A stretch of DNA of 64,000 nt from Argentina anserina (taxonomy: Eukaryota > Streptophyta > Magnoliopsida > Rosales > Rosaceae). Position 1 is the first letter of the stretch, and every line of letters begins with the position of its first letter. The notes below the pieces were generated by a model that did not search any database, had not been told where the DNA came from, and saw only the letters and a program-made list of their open reading frames with translations. A program made the translations under genes and the position numbers. Positions 24,001 through 34,591 of the stretch are shown here, piece by piece. The stretch is taken from assembly GCF_933775445.1 (NCBI RefSeq), contig NW_026089428.1, forward strand, positions 1-64,000. Reading direction: 5' to 3'.

Positions 24001-25841
24001 TATCTTTACATCGTTTGCGTATCTTTACTATTCCAATTGTGTATATTTACATCGTTTGCGTATCTTTACTATTCCAATTGTGATCTTTTCATTTCTCGTT
24101 TGAGTATCTTTCTGTAAGGCTTCTGATGCGAGTTTCTATTGTATTTGAGAGTTTTGCAAGTGTGGGAGTGTGTTTCTTTCAAACTGAGTATCTTTACTTC
24201 GTTTGCGTATCTTTACTATTCCAATTGTGTATCTTTACATCGTTTGCGTATCTTTACTATTCCAATTGTGTATCTTTACATCGTTTGCGTATCTTTACTA
24301 TTCCAATTGTGTATCTTTTCATTTCTCGTTTGAGTATCTTTCTGTATGGCTTCTGATGCGAGTTTCTATTGTATTTGAGAGTTTTGCAAGTGTTGGAGTG
24401 TGGTTCTTTCAAACTGAGTATCTTTACATCGTTTGCGTATCTTTACTATTCCAATTGTGTATCTTTTCATTTCTCGTTTGAGTATCTTTCTGTAAGGCTT
24501 CTGATGGGAGTTTCTATTGTATTTGAGAGTTTTGCAAGTGTGGGAGTGTGTTTCTTTCAAACTGAGTATCTTTACATCGTTTGCGTATCTTTACTATTCC
24601 AATTGTGTATCTTTTCATTTCTCGTTTGAGTATCTTTCTGTAAGGCTTCTGATGGGAGTTTCTATTGTATTTGAGAATTTTGCAAGTGTGGGAGTGTGTT
24701 TCTTTCAAACTGAGTATCTTTACATCGTCTGCGTATCTTTACTATTCCAATTGTGTATCTTTTCATTTCTCGTTTGAGTATCTTTCTGTAAGGCTTCTGA
24801 TGCGAGTTTCTACTGTATTTGAGAGTTTTGCAAGTGTGGGAATGTGGTTCTTTCAAACAGAGTATCTTTACATCGTTTGCGTATCTTTACTATTCCAATT
24901 GTGTATCTTTACATCGTTTGCGTATCTTTACTATTCCAATTGTGATCTTTTCATTTCTCGTTTGAGTATCTTTCTGTAAGGCTTCTGATGCGAGTTTCTA
25001 TTGTATTTGAGAGTTTTGCAAGTGTGGGAGTGTGTTTCTTTCAAACTGAGTATCTTTACTTCGTTTGCGTATCTTTACTATTCCAATTGTGTATCTTTAC
25101 ATCGTTTGCGTATCTTTACTATTCCAATTGTGTATCTTTACATCGTTTGCGTATCTTTACTATTCCAATTGTGTATCTTTTCATTTCTCGTTTGAGTATC
25201 TTTCTGTATGGCTTCTGATGCGAGTTTCTATTGTATTTGAGAGTTTTGCAAGTGTTGGAGTGTGGTTCTTTCAAACTGAGTATCTTTACATCGTTTGCGT
25301 ATCTTTACTATTCCAATTGTGTATCTTCTCATTTCTCGTTTGAGTATCTTTCTGTAAGGCTTCTGATGGGAGTTTCAATTGTATTTGAGAGTTTTGCAAG
25401 TGTGGGAGTGTGTTTCTTTCAAACTGAGTATCTTTACATCGTTTGCGTATCTTTACTATTCCAATTGTGTATCTTTTCATTTCTCGTTTGAGTATCTTTC
25501 TGTAAGGCTTCTGATGCGAGTTTCTATTGTATTTGAGAGTTTTGCAAGTGTGGGAGTGTGTTTCTTTCAAACTGAGTATCTTTACATCGTTTGCGTATCT
25601 TTACTATTCCAATTGTGTATCTTTTCATTTCTCGTTTGAGTATCTTTCTGTAAGGCTTCTGATGCGAGTTTCTACTGTATTTGAGAGTTTTGCAAGTGTG
25701 GGAATGTGGTTCTTTCAAACAGAGTATCTTTACATCGTTTGCGTATCTTTACTATTCCAATTGTGTATCTTTACATCGTTTGCGTATCTTTACTATTCCA
25801 ATTGTGATCTTTTCATTTCTCGTTTGAGTATCTTTCTGTAA
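15026..25841 (+). repeat. 3.4-3.9-kb higher-order repeat, three consecutive copies
   Basis: The copies are 15026-18931 (3,906 bp), 18932-22460 (3,529 bp) and 22461-25841 (3,381 bp). Each begins with a 230-bp monomer carrying GTGGGTGTGTG in its head. Shared private markers include CTGAAAGG (15546, 19452, 22981), TTCCATTTGTGATC, GTATCATTACATCG, GTGTATATTTAC and CATCGTCTGCG, all at consistent displacements. The length differences are whole monomers: 377 bp (188+189) between the first and second copies and 148 bp between the second and third. A related block starting at 2196 shares GTGGGTGTGTG and CTGAAAGG but lacks TTCCATTTGTGATC and GTATCATTAC, so the three copies share a more recent ancestor. 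Confidence 0.9.
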
Positions 25842-28800
25842 GGCTTCTGATGCGAGTTTCTATTGTATTTGAGAGTTTTGCAAGTGTGGGAGTGTGTTTC
25901 TTTCAAACTGAGTATCTTTACTTCGTTTGCGTATCTTTACTATTCCAATTGTGTATCTTTACATCGTTTGCGTATCTTTACTATTCCAATTGTGTATCTT
26001 TACATCGTTTGCGTATCTTTACTATTCCAATTGTGTATCTTTTCATTTCTCGTTTGAGTATCTTTCTGTATGGCTTGTGATGCGAGTTTCTATTGTATTT
26101 GAGAGTTTTGCAAGTGTTGGAGTGTGGTTCTTTCAAACTGAGTATCTTTACATCGTTTGCGTATCTTTACTATTCCAATTGTGTATCTTTTCATTTCTCG
26201 TTTGAGTATCTTTCTGTAAGGCTTCTGATGGGAGTTTCTATTGTATTTGAGAGTTTTGCAAGTGTGGGAGTGTGTTTCTTTCAAACTGAGTATCTTTACA
26301 TCGTTTGCGTATCTTTACTATTCCAATTGTGTATCTTTTCATTTCTCGTTTGAGTATCTTTCTGTAAGGCTTCTGATGCGAGTTTCTATTGTATTTGAGA
26401 GTTTTGCAAGTGTGGGAGTGTGTTTCTTTCAAACTGAGTATCTTTACATCGTTTGCGTATCTTTACTATTCCAATTGTGTATCTTTTCATTTCTCGTTTG
26501 AGTATCTTTCTGTAAGGCTTCTGATGGGAGTTTCTATTGTATTTGAGAGTTTTGCAAGTGTGGGAGTGTGTTTCTTTCAAACTGAGTATCTTTACATCGT
26601 TTGCGTATCTTTACTATTCCAATTGTGTATCTTTTCATTTCTCGTTTGAGTATCTTTCTGTAAGGCTTCTGATGGGAGTTTCTATTGTATTTGAGAGTTT
26701 TGCAAGTGTGGGAGTGTGTTTCTTTCAAACTGAGTATCTTTACATCGTTTGCGTATCTTTACTATTCCAATTGTGTATCTTTTCATTTCTCGTTTGAGTA
26801 TCTTTCTGTAAGGCTTTCTGATGCGAGTTTCTATTGAATTTGAGAGTTTTGCAAGTGTGGGAGTGTGTTTCTTTCAAACTGAGTATCTTTACATCGTTTG
26901 CGGATCTTTACTATTCCAATTGTGTATCTTTACATCGTTTGCGTATCTTTACTATTCCAATTGTGTATCTTTTCATTTCTCGTTTGAGTATATTTCTGTA
27001 AGGCTTCTGATGGGAGTTTCTATTGTATTTGAGAATTTTGCAAGTGTGGGAGTGTGTTTCTTTCAAACTGAGTATCTTTACATCGTTTGCGTATCTTTAC
27101 TATTCCAATTGTGTATCTTTTCATTTCTCGTTTGAGAATCTTTCTGTAAGGCTTCTGATGCGAGTTTCTACTGTATTTGAGAGTTTTGCAAGTGTGGGAA
27201 TGTGGTTCTTTCAAACAGAGTATCTTTACATCGTTTGCGTATCTTTACTATTCCAATTGTGTATCTTTACATACGCGTATCTTTACTATTCCAATTGTGA
27301 TCTTTTCATTTCTCGTTTGAGTATCTTTCTGTAAGGCTTCTGATGCGAGTTTCTATTGTATTTGAGAGTTTTGCAAGTGTGGGAGTGTGTTTCTTTCAAA
27401 CTGAGTATCTTTACTTCGTTTGCGTATCTTTACTATTCCAATTGTGTATCTTTACATCGTTTGCGTATCTTTACTATTCCAATTGTGTATCTTTACATCG
27501 TTTGCGTATCTTTACTATTCCAATTGTGTATCTTTTCATTTCTCGTTTGAGTATCTTTCTGTATGGCTTCTGATGCGAGTTTCTATTGTATTTCAGAGTT
27601 TTGCAAGTGTTGGAGTGTGGTTCTTTCAAACTGAGTATCTTTACATCGTTTGCGTATCTTTACTATTCCAATTGTGTATCTTTTCATTTCTCGTTTGAGT
27701 ATCTTTCTGTAAGGCTTCTGATGGGAGTTTCTATTGTATTTAAGAGTTTTGCAAGTGTGGGAGTGTGTTTCTTTCAAACTGAGTATCTTACCATCGTTTG
27801 CGTATCTTTACTATTCCAATTGTGTATCTTTTCATTTCTCGTTTGAGTATCTTTCTGTAAGGCTTCTGATGCGAGTTTCTATTGTATTTGAGAGTTTTGC
27901 AAGTGTGGGAGTGTGTTTCTTTCAAACTGAGTATCTTTACATCGTTTGCGTATCTTTACTATTCCAATTGTGTATCTTTACATCGTTTGCGTATCTTTAC
28001 TATTCCAATTGTGTATCTTTACATCGTTTGCGTATCTTTACTATTCCAATTGTGATCTTTTCATTTCTCGTTTGAGTATCTTTCTGTAAGGCTTCTGATG
28101 CGAGTTTCTATTGTATTTGAGAGTTTTGCAAGTGTTGGAGTGTGGTTCTTTCAAACTGAGTATCTTTACATCGTTTGCGTATCTTTACTATTCCAATTGT
28201 GTATCTTTTCATTTCTCGTTTGAGTATCTTTCTGTAAGGCTTCTGATGCGAGTTTCTATTGTATTTGAGAGTTTTGCAAGTGTTGGAGTGTGGTTCTTTC
28301 AAACTGAGTATCTTTACATCGTTTGCGTATCTTTACTATTCCAATTGTGTATCTTTTCATTTCTCGTTTGAGTATCTTTCTGTAAGGCTTCTGATGGGAG
28401 TTTCTATTGAATTTGAGAGTTTTGCAAGTGTGGGAGTGTGTTTCTTTCAAACTGAGTATCTTTACATCGTTTGCGTATGTTTACTATTCCAATTGTGTAT
28501 CTTTACATCGTTTGCGTATCTTTACTATTCCAATTGTGTATCTTTTCATTTCTCGTTTGAGTATCTTTCTGTAAGGCTTCTGATGCGAGTTTCTATTGTA
28601 TTTGAGAGTTTTGCAAGTGTGGGAGTGTGTTTCTTTCAAACTGAGTATCTTTACATCGTTTGCGTATCTTTACTATTCCAATTGTGTATCTTTTCATTTC
28701 TCGTTTGAGTATCTTTCTGTAAGGCTTTCTGATGCGAGTTTCTATTGAATTTGAGAGTTTTGCAAGTGTGGGAGTGTGTTTCTTTCAAACTGAGTATCTT

Positions 28801-29695
28801 TACATCGTTTGCGGATCTTTACTATTCCAATTGTGTATCTTTACATCGTTTGCGTATCTTTACTATTCCAATTGTGTATCTTTTCATTTCTCGTTTGAGT
28901 ATATTTCTGTAAGGCTTCTGATGGGAGTTTCTATTGTATTTGAGAATTTTGCAAGTGTGGGAGTGTGTTTCTTTCAAACTGAGTATCTTTACATCGTTTG
29001 CGTATCTTTACTATTCCAATTGTGTATCTTTTCATTTCTCGTTTGAGAATCTTTCTGTAAGGCTTCTGATGCGAGTTTCTACTGTATTTGAGAGTTTTGC
29101 AAGTGTGGGAATGTGGTTCTTTCAAACAGAGTATCTTTACATCGTTTGCGTATCTTTACTATTCCAATTGTGTATCTTTTCATTTCTCGTTTGAGTATCT
29201 TTCTGTAAGGCTTCTGATGCGAGTTTCTATTGTATTTGAGAGTTTTGCAAGTGTGGGAGTGTGTTTCTTTCAAACTGAGTATCTTTACATCGTTTGCGGA
29301 TCTTTACTATTCCAATTGTGTATCTTTACATCGTTTGCGTATCTTTACTATTCCAATTGTGTATCTTTTCATTTCTCGTTTGAGTATATTTCTGTAAGGC
29401 TTCTGATGGGAGTTTCTATTGTATTTGAGAGTTTTGCAAGTGTGGGAATGTGGTTCTTTCAAACAGAGTATCTTTACATCGTTTGCGTATCTTTACTATT
29501 CCAATTGTGTATCTTTACATCGTTTGCGTATCTTTACTATTCCAATTGTGATCTTTTCATTTCTCGTTTGAGTATCTTTCTGTAAGGCTTCTGATGCGAG
29601 TTTCTATTGTATTTGAGAGTTTTGCAAGTGTGGGAGTGTGTTTCTTTCAAACTGAGTATCTTTACTTCGTTTGCGTATCTTTACTATTCCAATTG

Positions 29696-29700
29696 TGTAT
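29696..29700. repeat. Target-site duplication, left copy (TGTAT)
   Basis: These are the last five array bases before the inserted element, identical to 31736-31740 on the other side. Five base pairs is the typical duplication left by LTR-retrotransposon integrase. Confidence 0.95.
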
Positions 29701-30020
29701 TGATAGAGCGTTCGTTTAGAACGTCTATAAAATACCCTGAAAAACATCATCGTTAGTATAGAATAAGCAGGGATCGTTCAGTCCGGGGAATCAAAAGGGC
29801 CTCAACACTTATCATGTTATGGGGGATTTGGTTTGGATTCTAAAACTACTACTTAAAATAAATCCTAAATTACTTATATACAATTGATCAACCATGCATC
29901 ACATAACCTAAACACGAATTCTACTCAAGAAACATGTATGACATGCATAGAATAACATATAGACAGCAAATTATTTCGATTCTTCTTAAGTCCATTTCAA
30001 TTCCAATTCTAATTAGAGTC

Positions 30021-30268
30021 CGAAGCGGTTCATCTAATCGTTAAGACTTCTTATTTATCTAGAATCAACGAAGCGTTCAATCCTAAACATATGCTAAAAA
30101 GAGTTCAACATAACGAAGCGTACTAGTTAAACACAAAGTAGCACATAAGCACATTAAGTCGAATTGGAGACATGTAAGCAAGCATGGCGTCACTCATCTT
30201 GATTAAGCATGCAAATTCCTAGAACTATCACAGCCCTATATAAGTATCCATAATTGAAACACGAAGCG
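30021..30268. repeat. Four CGAAGCG motifs in the LTR
   Basis: CGAAGCG occurs at 30021, 30069, 30114 and 30262, four copies in about 250 bp in an otherwise AT-rich part of the element (R-U5 if the minus orientation is right). The contexts vary (GTCCGAAGCGG, AACGAAGCGTT, AACGAAGCGTA, CACGAAGCGCA), so this is a recurring short motif rather than a clean tandem repeat. Function unknown. Confidence 0.6.
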
Positions 30269-30775
30269 CATATTCAATCGAAGAACACTTTGGTGAATTA
30301 AATCGCAACCCTAGGAGAACCATGGCCTTGGCTTCCTCAAGCATTGATTTAGATGTATAAGTTCAAGGAACTAATTGAAATAAAACCTAAAATTATTTCG
30401 AAACCTACTGCCCCTATATCATTATACACAGCAAACATACAAATCTCATGAATTCATACAATCAAAACATAAAACCAAAGAAGTCTGAATTTATGTTCTT
30501 CATATATAAAACCGAAAATCACATCCAAGAATTCATACAATGAAATCGAAAATTTCAGAAAACCAAAAGAAAAATTACAAGCCATGGATGAATCACACTT
30601 TAGAAACCTTCTAGGATTCGGCAAGAATGGATTCGATTTGGGAGAGGAGGAAGATGAGCACGGTTTGGTGATGATGGATGAAGGTTTTGTGGCTTGAATT
30701 TTCTGGTTGTGTTTGGGCAGCAATTCGGCTAGCTTTGTGAGAGAATGGAGATCCCTTTTATGAAGGGAGGCCGAG

Positions 30776-30785
30776 CTATATATAG
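30776..30785 (-). promoter_or_regulatory. TATA-like box of the LTR (minus strand)
   Basis: The palindromic CTATATATAG is the clearest TATA box in the element. Read on the minus strand it is followed by CTCGGCCTCCCTTC and, about 30-40 bases on, by a pyrimidine-rich CATTCTCTCAC, as expected around a plant transcription start. The motif alone does not fix the strand; the downstream composition does, weakly. A start near 30740-30750 is inferred. Confidence 0.5.
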
Positions 30786-31304
30786 AGGAACCAAGGGAGG
30801 AGAGGCTGCTCGGTTTTGGGCTGCTTGGTCCATCAATACATGGCTGTGATCTCTCCTCAATGAATGCATCGAATGGCTGCCCTTGTTCCTGCGAAAATTC
30901 AGTCTTTATCTCCTTATTTCTCTAGGGTTACATGGGCTGGACTCTCCTTGTATTTTGCTGAATGATAGGCACGGAAAAGCTTCCTTCACAAGCTGAATAG
31001 ATAGGGCACGGCTCTCTTTGATTGAATGGAAGGATAGCACGACTGAAACTCCTTCTTTTTCTCTAGATATTATCTCCAAAATTCTGAAATTAATCTCCCT
31101 TTAAAACCTGAATGGTAGCTCGGCATAGGACTCCTTCTCCATGTAGTACACGGCCTCCTTAATTCCCTCCTTGAATTATCTCTTCAAATCTGAAAATAAG
31201 AAAAGAATAACATAAGTAAAAGATAATTCATTCGAAATTCATGTCTTAATCTAGACAATAGTTGTCTTAAAAAGACATATGAAATAGATGAGCTCAACTA
31301 GATT

Positions 31305-31387
31305 AGGAAAGTTTCTAATTTGCAAAAAAGGAAACTTACTAGAATAAGAAAGTTACTAGAACAAGGAAGTTCATTTAGGAAAGTTTC
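31305..31387. repeat. Degenerate AGGAAAGTT-type repeats in the presumed U3
   Basis: Related purine-rich words lie at about 31305 (AGGAAAGTTTC), 31329 (AGGAAACTTACTAG), 31346 (AAGAAAGTTACTAG), 31363 (AAGGAAGTTC) and 31377 (AGGAAAGTTTC), 14-24 bp apart. Short repeated boxes of this kind are common in U3 regions of plant LTRs, where some act as enhancers; that role is only inferred here. Confidence 0.55.
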
Positions 31388-31430
31388 GTAATAAGAGTTT
31401 GAGTTCAAGTAGGACTTTCCAAAATGGTAC

Positions 31431-31555
31431 GTTTCCTAGTCTAACAAGGATTCCTAATGCAAACATGACTCTCAAGATATCGCCAATGCGACCAAAACGT
31501 CGAAAGATGAAGACTCCTAATTCAACTAGGTTTCCTAGTCCTATAAGGATTCCTA
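31431..31555. repeat. 26-bp imperfect direct repeat in the presumed U3
   Basis: Copies at 31431-31456 and 31530-31555, 99 bp apart, both begin GTTTCCTAGTC and end AAGGATTCCTA, with three mismatches in 26 positions. Looser relatives of the AGGA(T/C)TCCTA word occur between and after them. Confidence 0.7.
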
Positions 31556-31735
31556 CTCAAACTAGGACTCTAGACCAATTCTTCGTTTTTAACTCGTGTA
31601 AGCACAAAAACACATCCATAACCATCCAAGACTCCTATTGTGACTCAATGACTCGATATTACAACAATAAGGGTTAAGCAAAGTACAATTGGAGGTAGAA
31701 ACATATTAAGAACGTAGCACAAAGTGCTCCTATCA

Positions 31736-31740
31736 TGTAT
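31736..31740. repeat. Target-site duplication, right copy (TGTAT)
   Basis: Identical to 29696-29700 and followed directly by CTTTACATCG, the continuation of the interrupted 41-bp module. Confidence 0.95.
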
Positions 31741-32676
31741 CTTTACATCGTTTGCGTATCTTTACTATTCCAATTGTGTATCTTTACATCGTTTGCGTAT
31801 CTTTACTATTCCAATTGTGTATCTTTTCATTTCTCGTTTGAGTATCTTTCTGTATGGCTTCTGATGCGAGTTTCTATTGTATTTCAGAGTTTTGCAAGTG
31901 TTGGAGTGTGGTTCTTTCAAACTGAGTATCTTTACATCGTTTGCGTATCTTTACTATTCCAATTGTGTATCTTTTCATTTCTCGTTTGAGTATCTTTCTG
32001 TAAGGCTTCTGATGGGAGTTTCTATTGTATTTAAGAGTTTTGCAAGTGTGGGAGTGTGTTTCTTTCAAACTGAGTATCTTACCATCGTTTGCGTATCTTT
32101 ACTATTCCAATTGTGTATCTTTTCATTTCTCGTTTGAGTATCTTTCTGTAAGGCTTCTGATGCGAGTTTCTATTGTATTTGAGAGTTTTGCAAGTGTGGG
32201 AGTGTGTATCTTTCAAACTGAGTATCTTTACTTCGTTTGCGTATCTTTACTATTCCAATTGTGTATCTTTACATCGTTTGCGTATCTTTACTATTCCAAT
32301 TGTGTATCTTTACATCGTTTGCGTATCTTTACTATTCCAATTGTGATCTTTTCATTTCTCGTTTGAGTATCTTTCTGTAAGGCTTCTGATGCGAGTTTCT
32401 ATTGTATTTGAGAGTTTTGCAAGTGTTGGAGTGTGGTTCTTTCAAACTGAGTATCTTTACATCGTTTGCGTATCTTTACTATTCCAATTGTGTATCTTTT
32501 CATTTCTCGTTTGAGTATCTTTCTGTAAGGCTTCTGATGCGAGTTTCTATTGTATTTGAGAGTTTTGCAAGTGTTGGAGTGTGGTTCTTTCAAACTGAGT
32601 ATCTTTACATCGTTTGCGTATCTTTACTATTCCAATTGTGTATCTTTTCATTTCTCGTTTGAGTATCTTTCTGTAA

Positions 32677-34591
32677 GGCTTCTGATGGGAGTTTCTATTG
32701 AATTTGAGAGTTTTGCAAGTGTGGGAGTGTGTTTCTTTCAAACTGAGTATCTTTACATCGTTTGCGTATCTTTACTATTCCAATTGTGTATCTTTACATC
32801 GTTTGCGTATCTTTACTATTCCAATTGTGTATCTTTTCATTTCTCGTTTGAGTATCTTTCTGTAAGGCTTCTGATGCGAGTTTCTATTGTATTTGAGAGT
32901 TTTGCAAGTGTGGGAGTGTGTTTCTTTCAAACTGAGTATCTTTACATCGTTTGCGTATCTTTACTATTCCAATTGTGTATCTTTTCATTTCTCGTTTGAG
33001 TATCTTTCTGTAAGGCTTTCTGATGCGAGTTTCTATTGAATTTGAGAGTTTTGCAAGTGTGGGAGTGTGTTTCTTTCAAACTGAGTATCTTTACATCGTT
33101 TGCGGATCTTTACTATTCCAATTGTGTATCTTTACATCGTTTGCGTATCTTTACTATTCCAATTGTGTATCTTTTCATTTCTCGTTTGAGTATATTTCTG
33201 TAAGGCTTCTGATGGGAGTTTCTATTGTATTTGAGAATTTTGCAAGTGTGGGAGTGTGTTTCTTTCAAACTGAGTATCTTTACATCGTTTGCGTATCTTT
33301 ACTATTCCAATTGTGTATCTTTTCATTTCTCGTTTGAGAATCTTTCTGTAAGGCTTCTGATGCGAGTTTCTACTGTATTTGAGAGTTTTGCAAGTGTGGG
33401 AATGTGGTTCTTTCAAACAGAGTATCTTTACATCGTTTGCGTATCTTTACTATTCCAATTGTGTATCTTTACATCGTTTGCGTATCTTTACGATTCCAAT
33501 TGTGATCTTTTCATTTCTCGTTTGAGTATCTTTCTGTAAGGCTTCTGATGCGAGTTTCTATTGTATTTGAGAGTTTTGCAAGTGTGGGAGTGTGTTTCTT
33601 TCAAACTGAGTATCTTTACATCGTTTGCGTATGTTTACTATTCCAATTGTGTATCTTTACATCGTTTGCGTATCTTTACTATTCCAATTGTGTATCTTTT
33701 CATTTCTCGTTTGAGTATCTTTCTGTAAGGCTTCTGATGGGAGTTTCTATTGAATTTGAGAGTTTTGCAAGTGTGGGAGTGTGTTTCTTTCAAACTGAGT
33801 ATCTTTACATCGTTTGCGTATGTTTACTATTCCAATTGTGTATCTTTACATCGTTTGCGTATCTTTACTATTCCAATTGTGTATCTTTTCATTTCTCGTT
33901 TGAGTATCTTTCTGTAAGGCTTCTGATGCGAGTTTCTATTGTATTTGAGAGTTTTGCAAGTGTGGGAGTGTGTTTCTTTCAAACTGAGTATCTTTACATC
34001 GTTTGCGTATCTTTACTATTCCAATTGTGTATCTTTTCATTTCTCGTTTGAGTATCTTTCTGTAAGGCTTTCTGATGCGAGTTTCTATTGAATTTGAGAG
34101 TTTTGCAAGTGTGGGAGTGTGTTTCTTTCAAACTGAGTATCTTTACATCGTTTGCGGATCTTTACTATTCCAATTGTGTATCTTTACATCGTTTGCGTAT
34201 CTTTACTATTCCAATTGTGTATCTTTTCATTTCTCGTTTGAGTATATTTCTGTAAGGCTTCTGATGGGAGTTTCTATTGTATTTGAGAATTTTGCAAGTG
34301 TGGGAGTGTGTTTCTTTCAAACTGAGTATCTTTACATCGTTTGCGTATCTTTACTATTCCAATTGTGTATCTTTTCATTTCTCGTTTGAGAATCTTTCTG
34401 TAAGGCTTCTGATGCGAGTTTCTACTGTATTTGAGAGTTTTGCAAGTGTGGGAATGTGGTTCTTTCAAACAGAGTATCTTTACATCGTTTGCGTATCTTT
34501 ACTATTCCAATTGTGTATCTTTACATCGTTTGCGTATCTTTACGATTCCAATTGTGATCTTTTCATTTCTCGTTTGAGTATCTTTCTGTAA
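32677..34591 (+). repeat. 1,052-bp tandem duplication
   Basis: Copy 1 is 32677-33728. Copy 2 starts at 33729 and matches through about 34591 before a 230-bp monomer replaces the expected 189-bp one. Private markers confirm the pairing: TTTACGATTCC at 33491 and 34543 (exactly 1,052 bp apart), found nowhere else that I noticed, plus GAGAATCTTTCTG and GGCTTTCTGATG with GCGGATCTTTAC. Confidence 0.88.

Larger units (their letters stand above)
1..29700 (+). repeat. Satellite array, left segment
   Basis: This is an uninterrupted head-to-tail array of one satellite family, always in the same orientation. The window opens inside a monomer; the first complete one starts at 54. Each monomer has a 70-bp head starting GGCTTCTGATG, one to three copies of a 41-bp module starting GTATCTTTACATCG, and a 37-bp tail ending in CTTTCTGTAA. 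The usual sizes are 148, 188/189 and 229/230 bp. Copies differ by only a few bases, and the differences recur as haplotypes: GGGAG for GCGAG in the head, TACTG with GGAATGTGGTTC, GTGTTGGAGTGTGG, GAGAATTTTGC, and TTTCAGAG. Most 230-bp monomers carry CTTCG instead of CATCG in their first module. No gene is present: monomers of 148 bp shift the reading frame, so no frame stays open for long. The array continues beyond the left edge, so its full length is unknown. Confidence 0.98.
29701..31735 (-). mobile_element. Probable solo LTR of an LTR retrotransposon
   Basis: This 2,035-bp non-satellite sequence sits inside one monomer. It begins TGATAG and ends CTATCA, so it has the TG...CA ends and short terminal inverted repeat of an LTR, and it is bounded by a perfect 5-bp duplication, TGTAT. 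Its two ends show no direct repeat of each other, so it is not a complete small element with its own LTRs. No gag, protease, reverse transcriptase, RNase H or integrase reading frame is present. The simplest reading is a solo LTR left after recombination between the two LTRs of a full element. A TATA-like box read on the minus strand about 950 bp from the 31735 end favours reverse orientation, with U3 on the right and R-U5 on the left. I cannot place it in Ty1/copia or Ty3/gypsy. Alternatives are a non-autonomous LTR-type element or, less likely, a DNA transposon. Confidence 0.85.
29586..31855 (+). repeat. 230-bp satellite monomer split by the LTR
   Basis: The head is 29586-29655 and the first module (CTTCG type) is 29656-29696. 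The second module is broken after its fourth base and continues at 31741. The two parts are 115 bp each, so removing the element and one TGTAT gives exactly 230 bp, an ordinary three-module monomer with nothing lost. The monomer after it (starting 31856) follows CTGTATGG and has the TTTCAGAG head, the same order as after the intact 230-bp monomers at 8585-8814, 27335-27564 and 34592-34821. Confidence 0.93.

Noticed and set aside
27266..27285. Odd module reading TTTACATACGCGTATC
   Set aside because: A net 3-bp loss in one module of one monomer; no palindromic or regulatory meaning beyond the chance ACGCGT. Probably a single mutation event or sequencing error.
29709..29723. CGTTC-GTTTA-GAACG hairpin at the LTR end
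   Set aside because: A five-base stem near the terminus is too short to call a terminator or other functional structure.
30454..30723. 89-codon minus-strand frame inside the LTR
   Set aside because: It begins at TTG, has no recognisable domain, and lies just downstream of the TATA-like box where the LTR leader would be. Chance is sufficient.
31399..31677. 92-codon plus-strand frame inside the LTR
   Set aside because: It begins at TTG and runs through the imperfect direct repeats of the presumed U3. Its Ser/Thr/Arg/Pro-rich translation reflects those repeats, not a known protein.
29701..31735. DNA transposon or MITE, given the inverted TGATAG/CTATCA ends
   Set aside because: The inverted match is only six perfect bases (loosely nine with a gap), and a 5-bp duplication with TG...CA ends fits an LTR better. 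No transposase is present, but this alternative cannot be fully excluded.
29701..31735. Complete short-LTR element (TRIM-like)
   Set aside because: The first and last hundred bases do not resemble each other in direct orientation, and no primer-binding site or polypurine tract is evident beside an internal LTR border.
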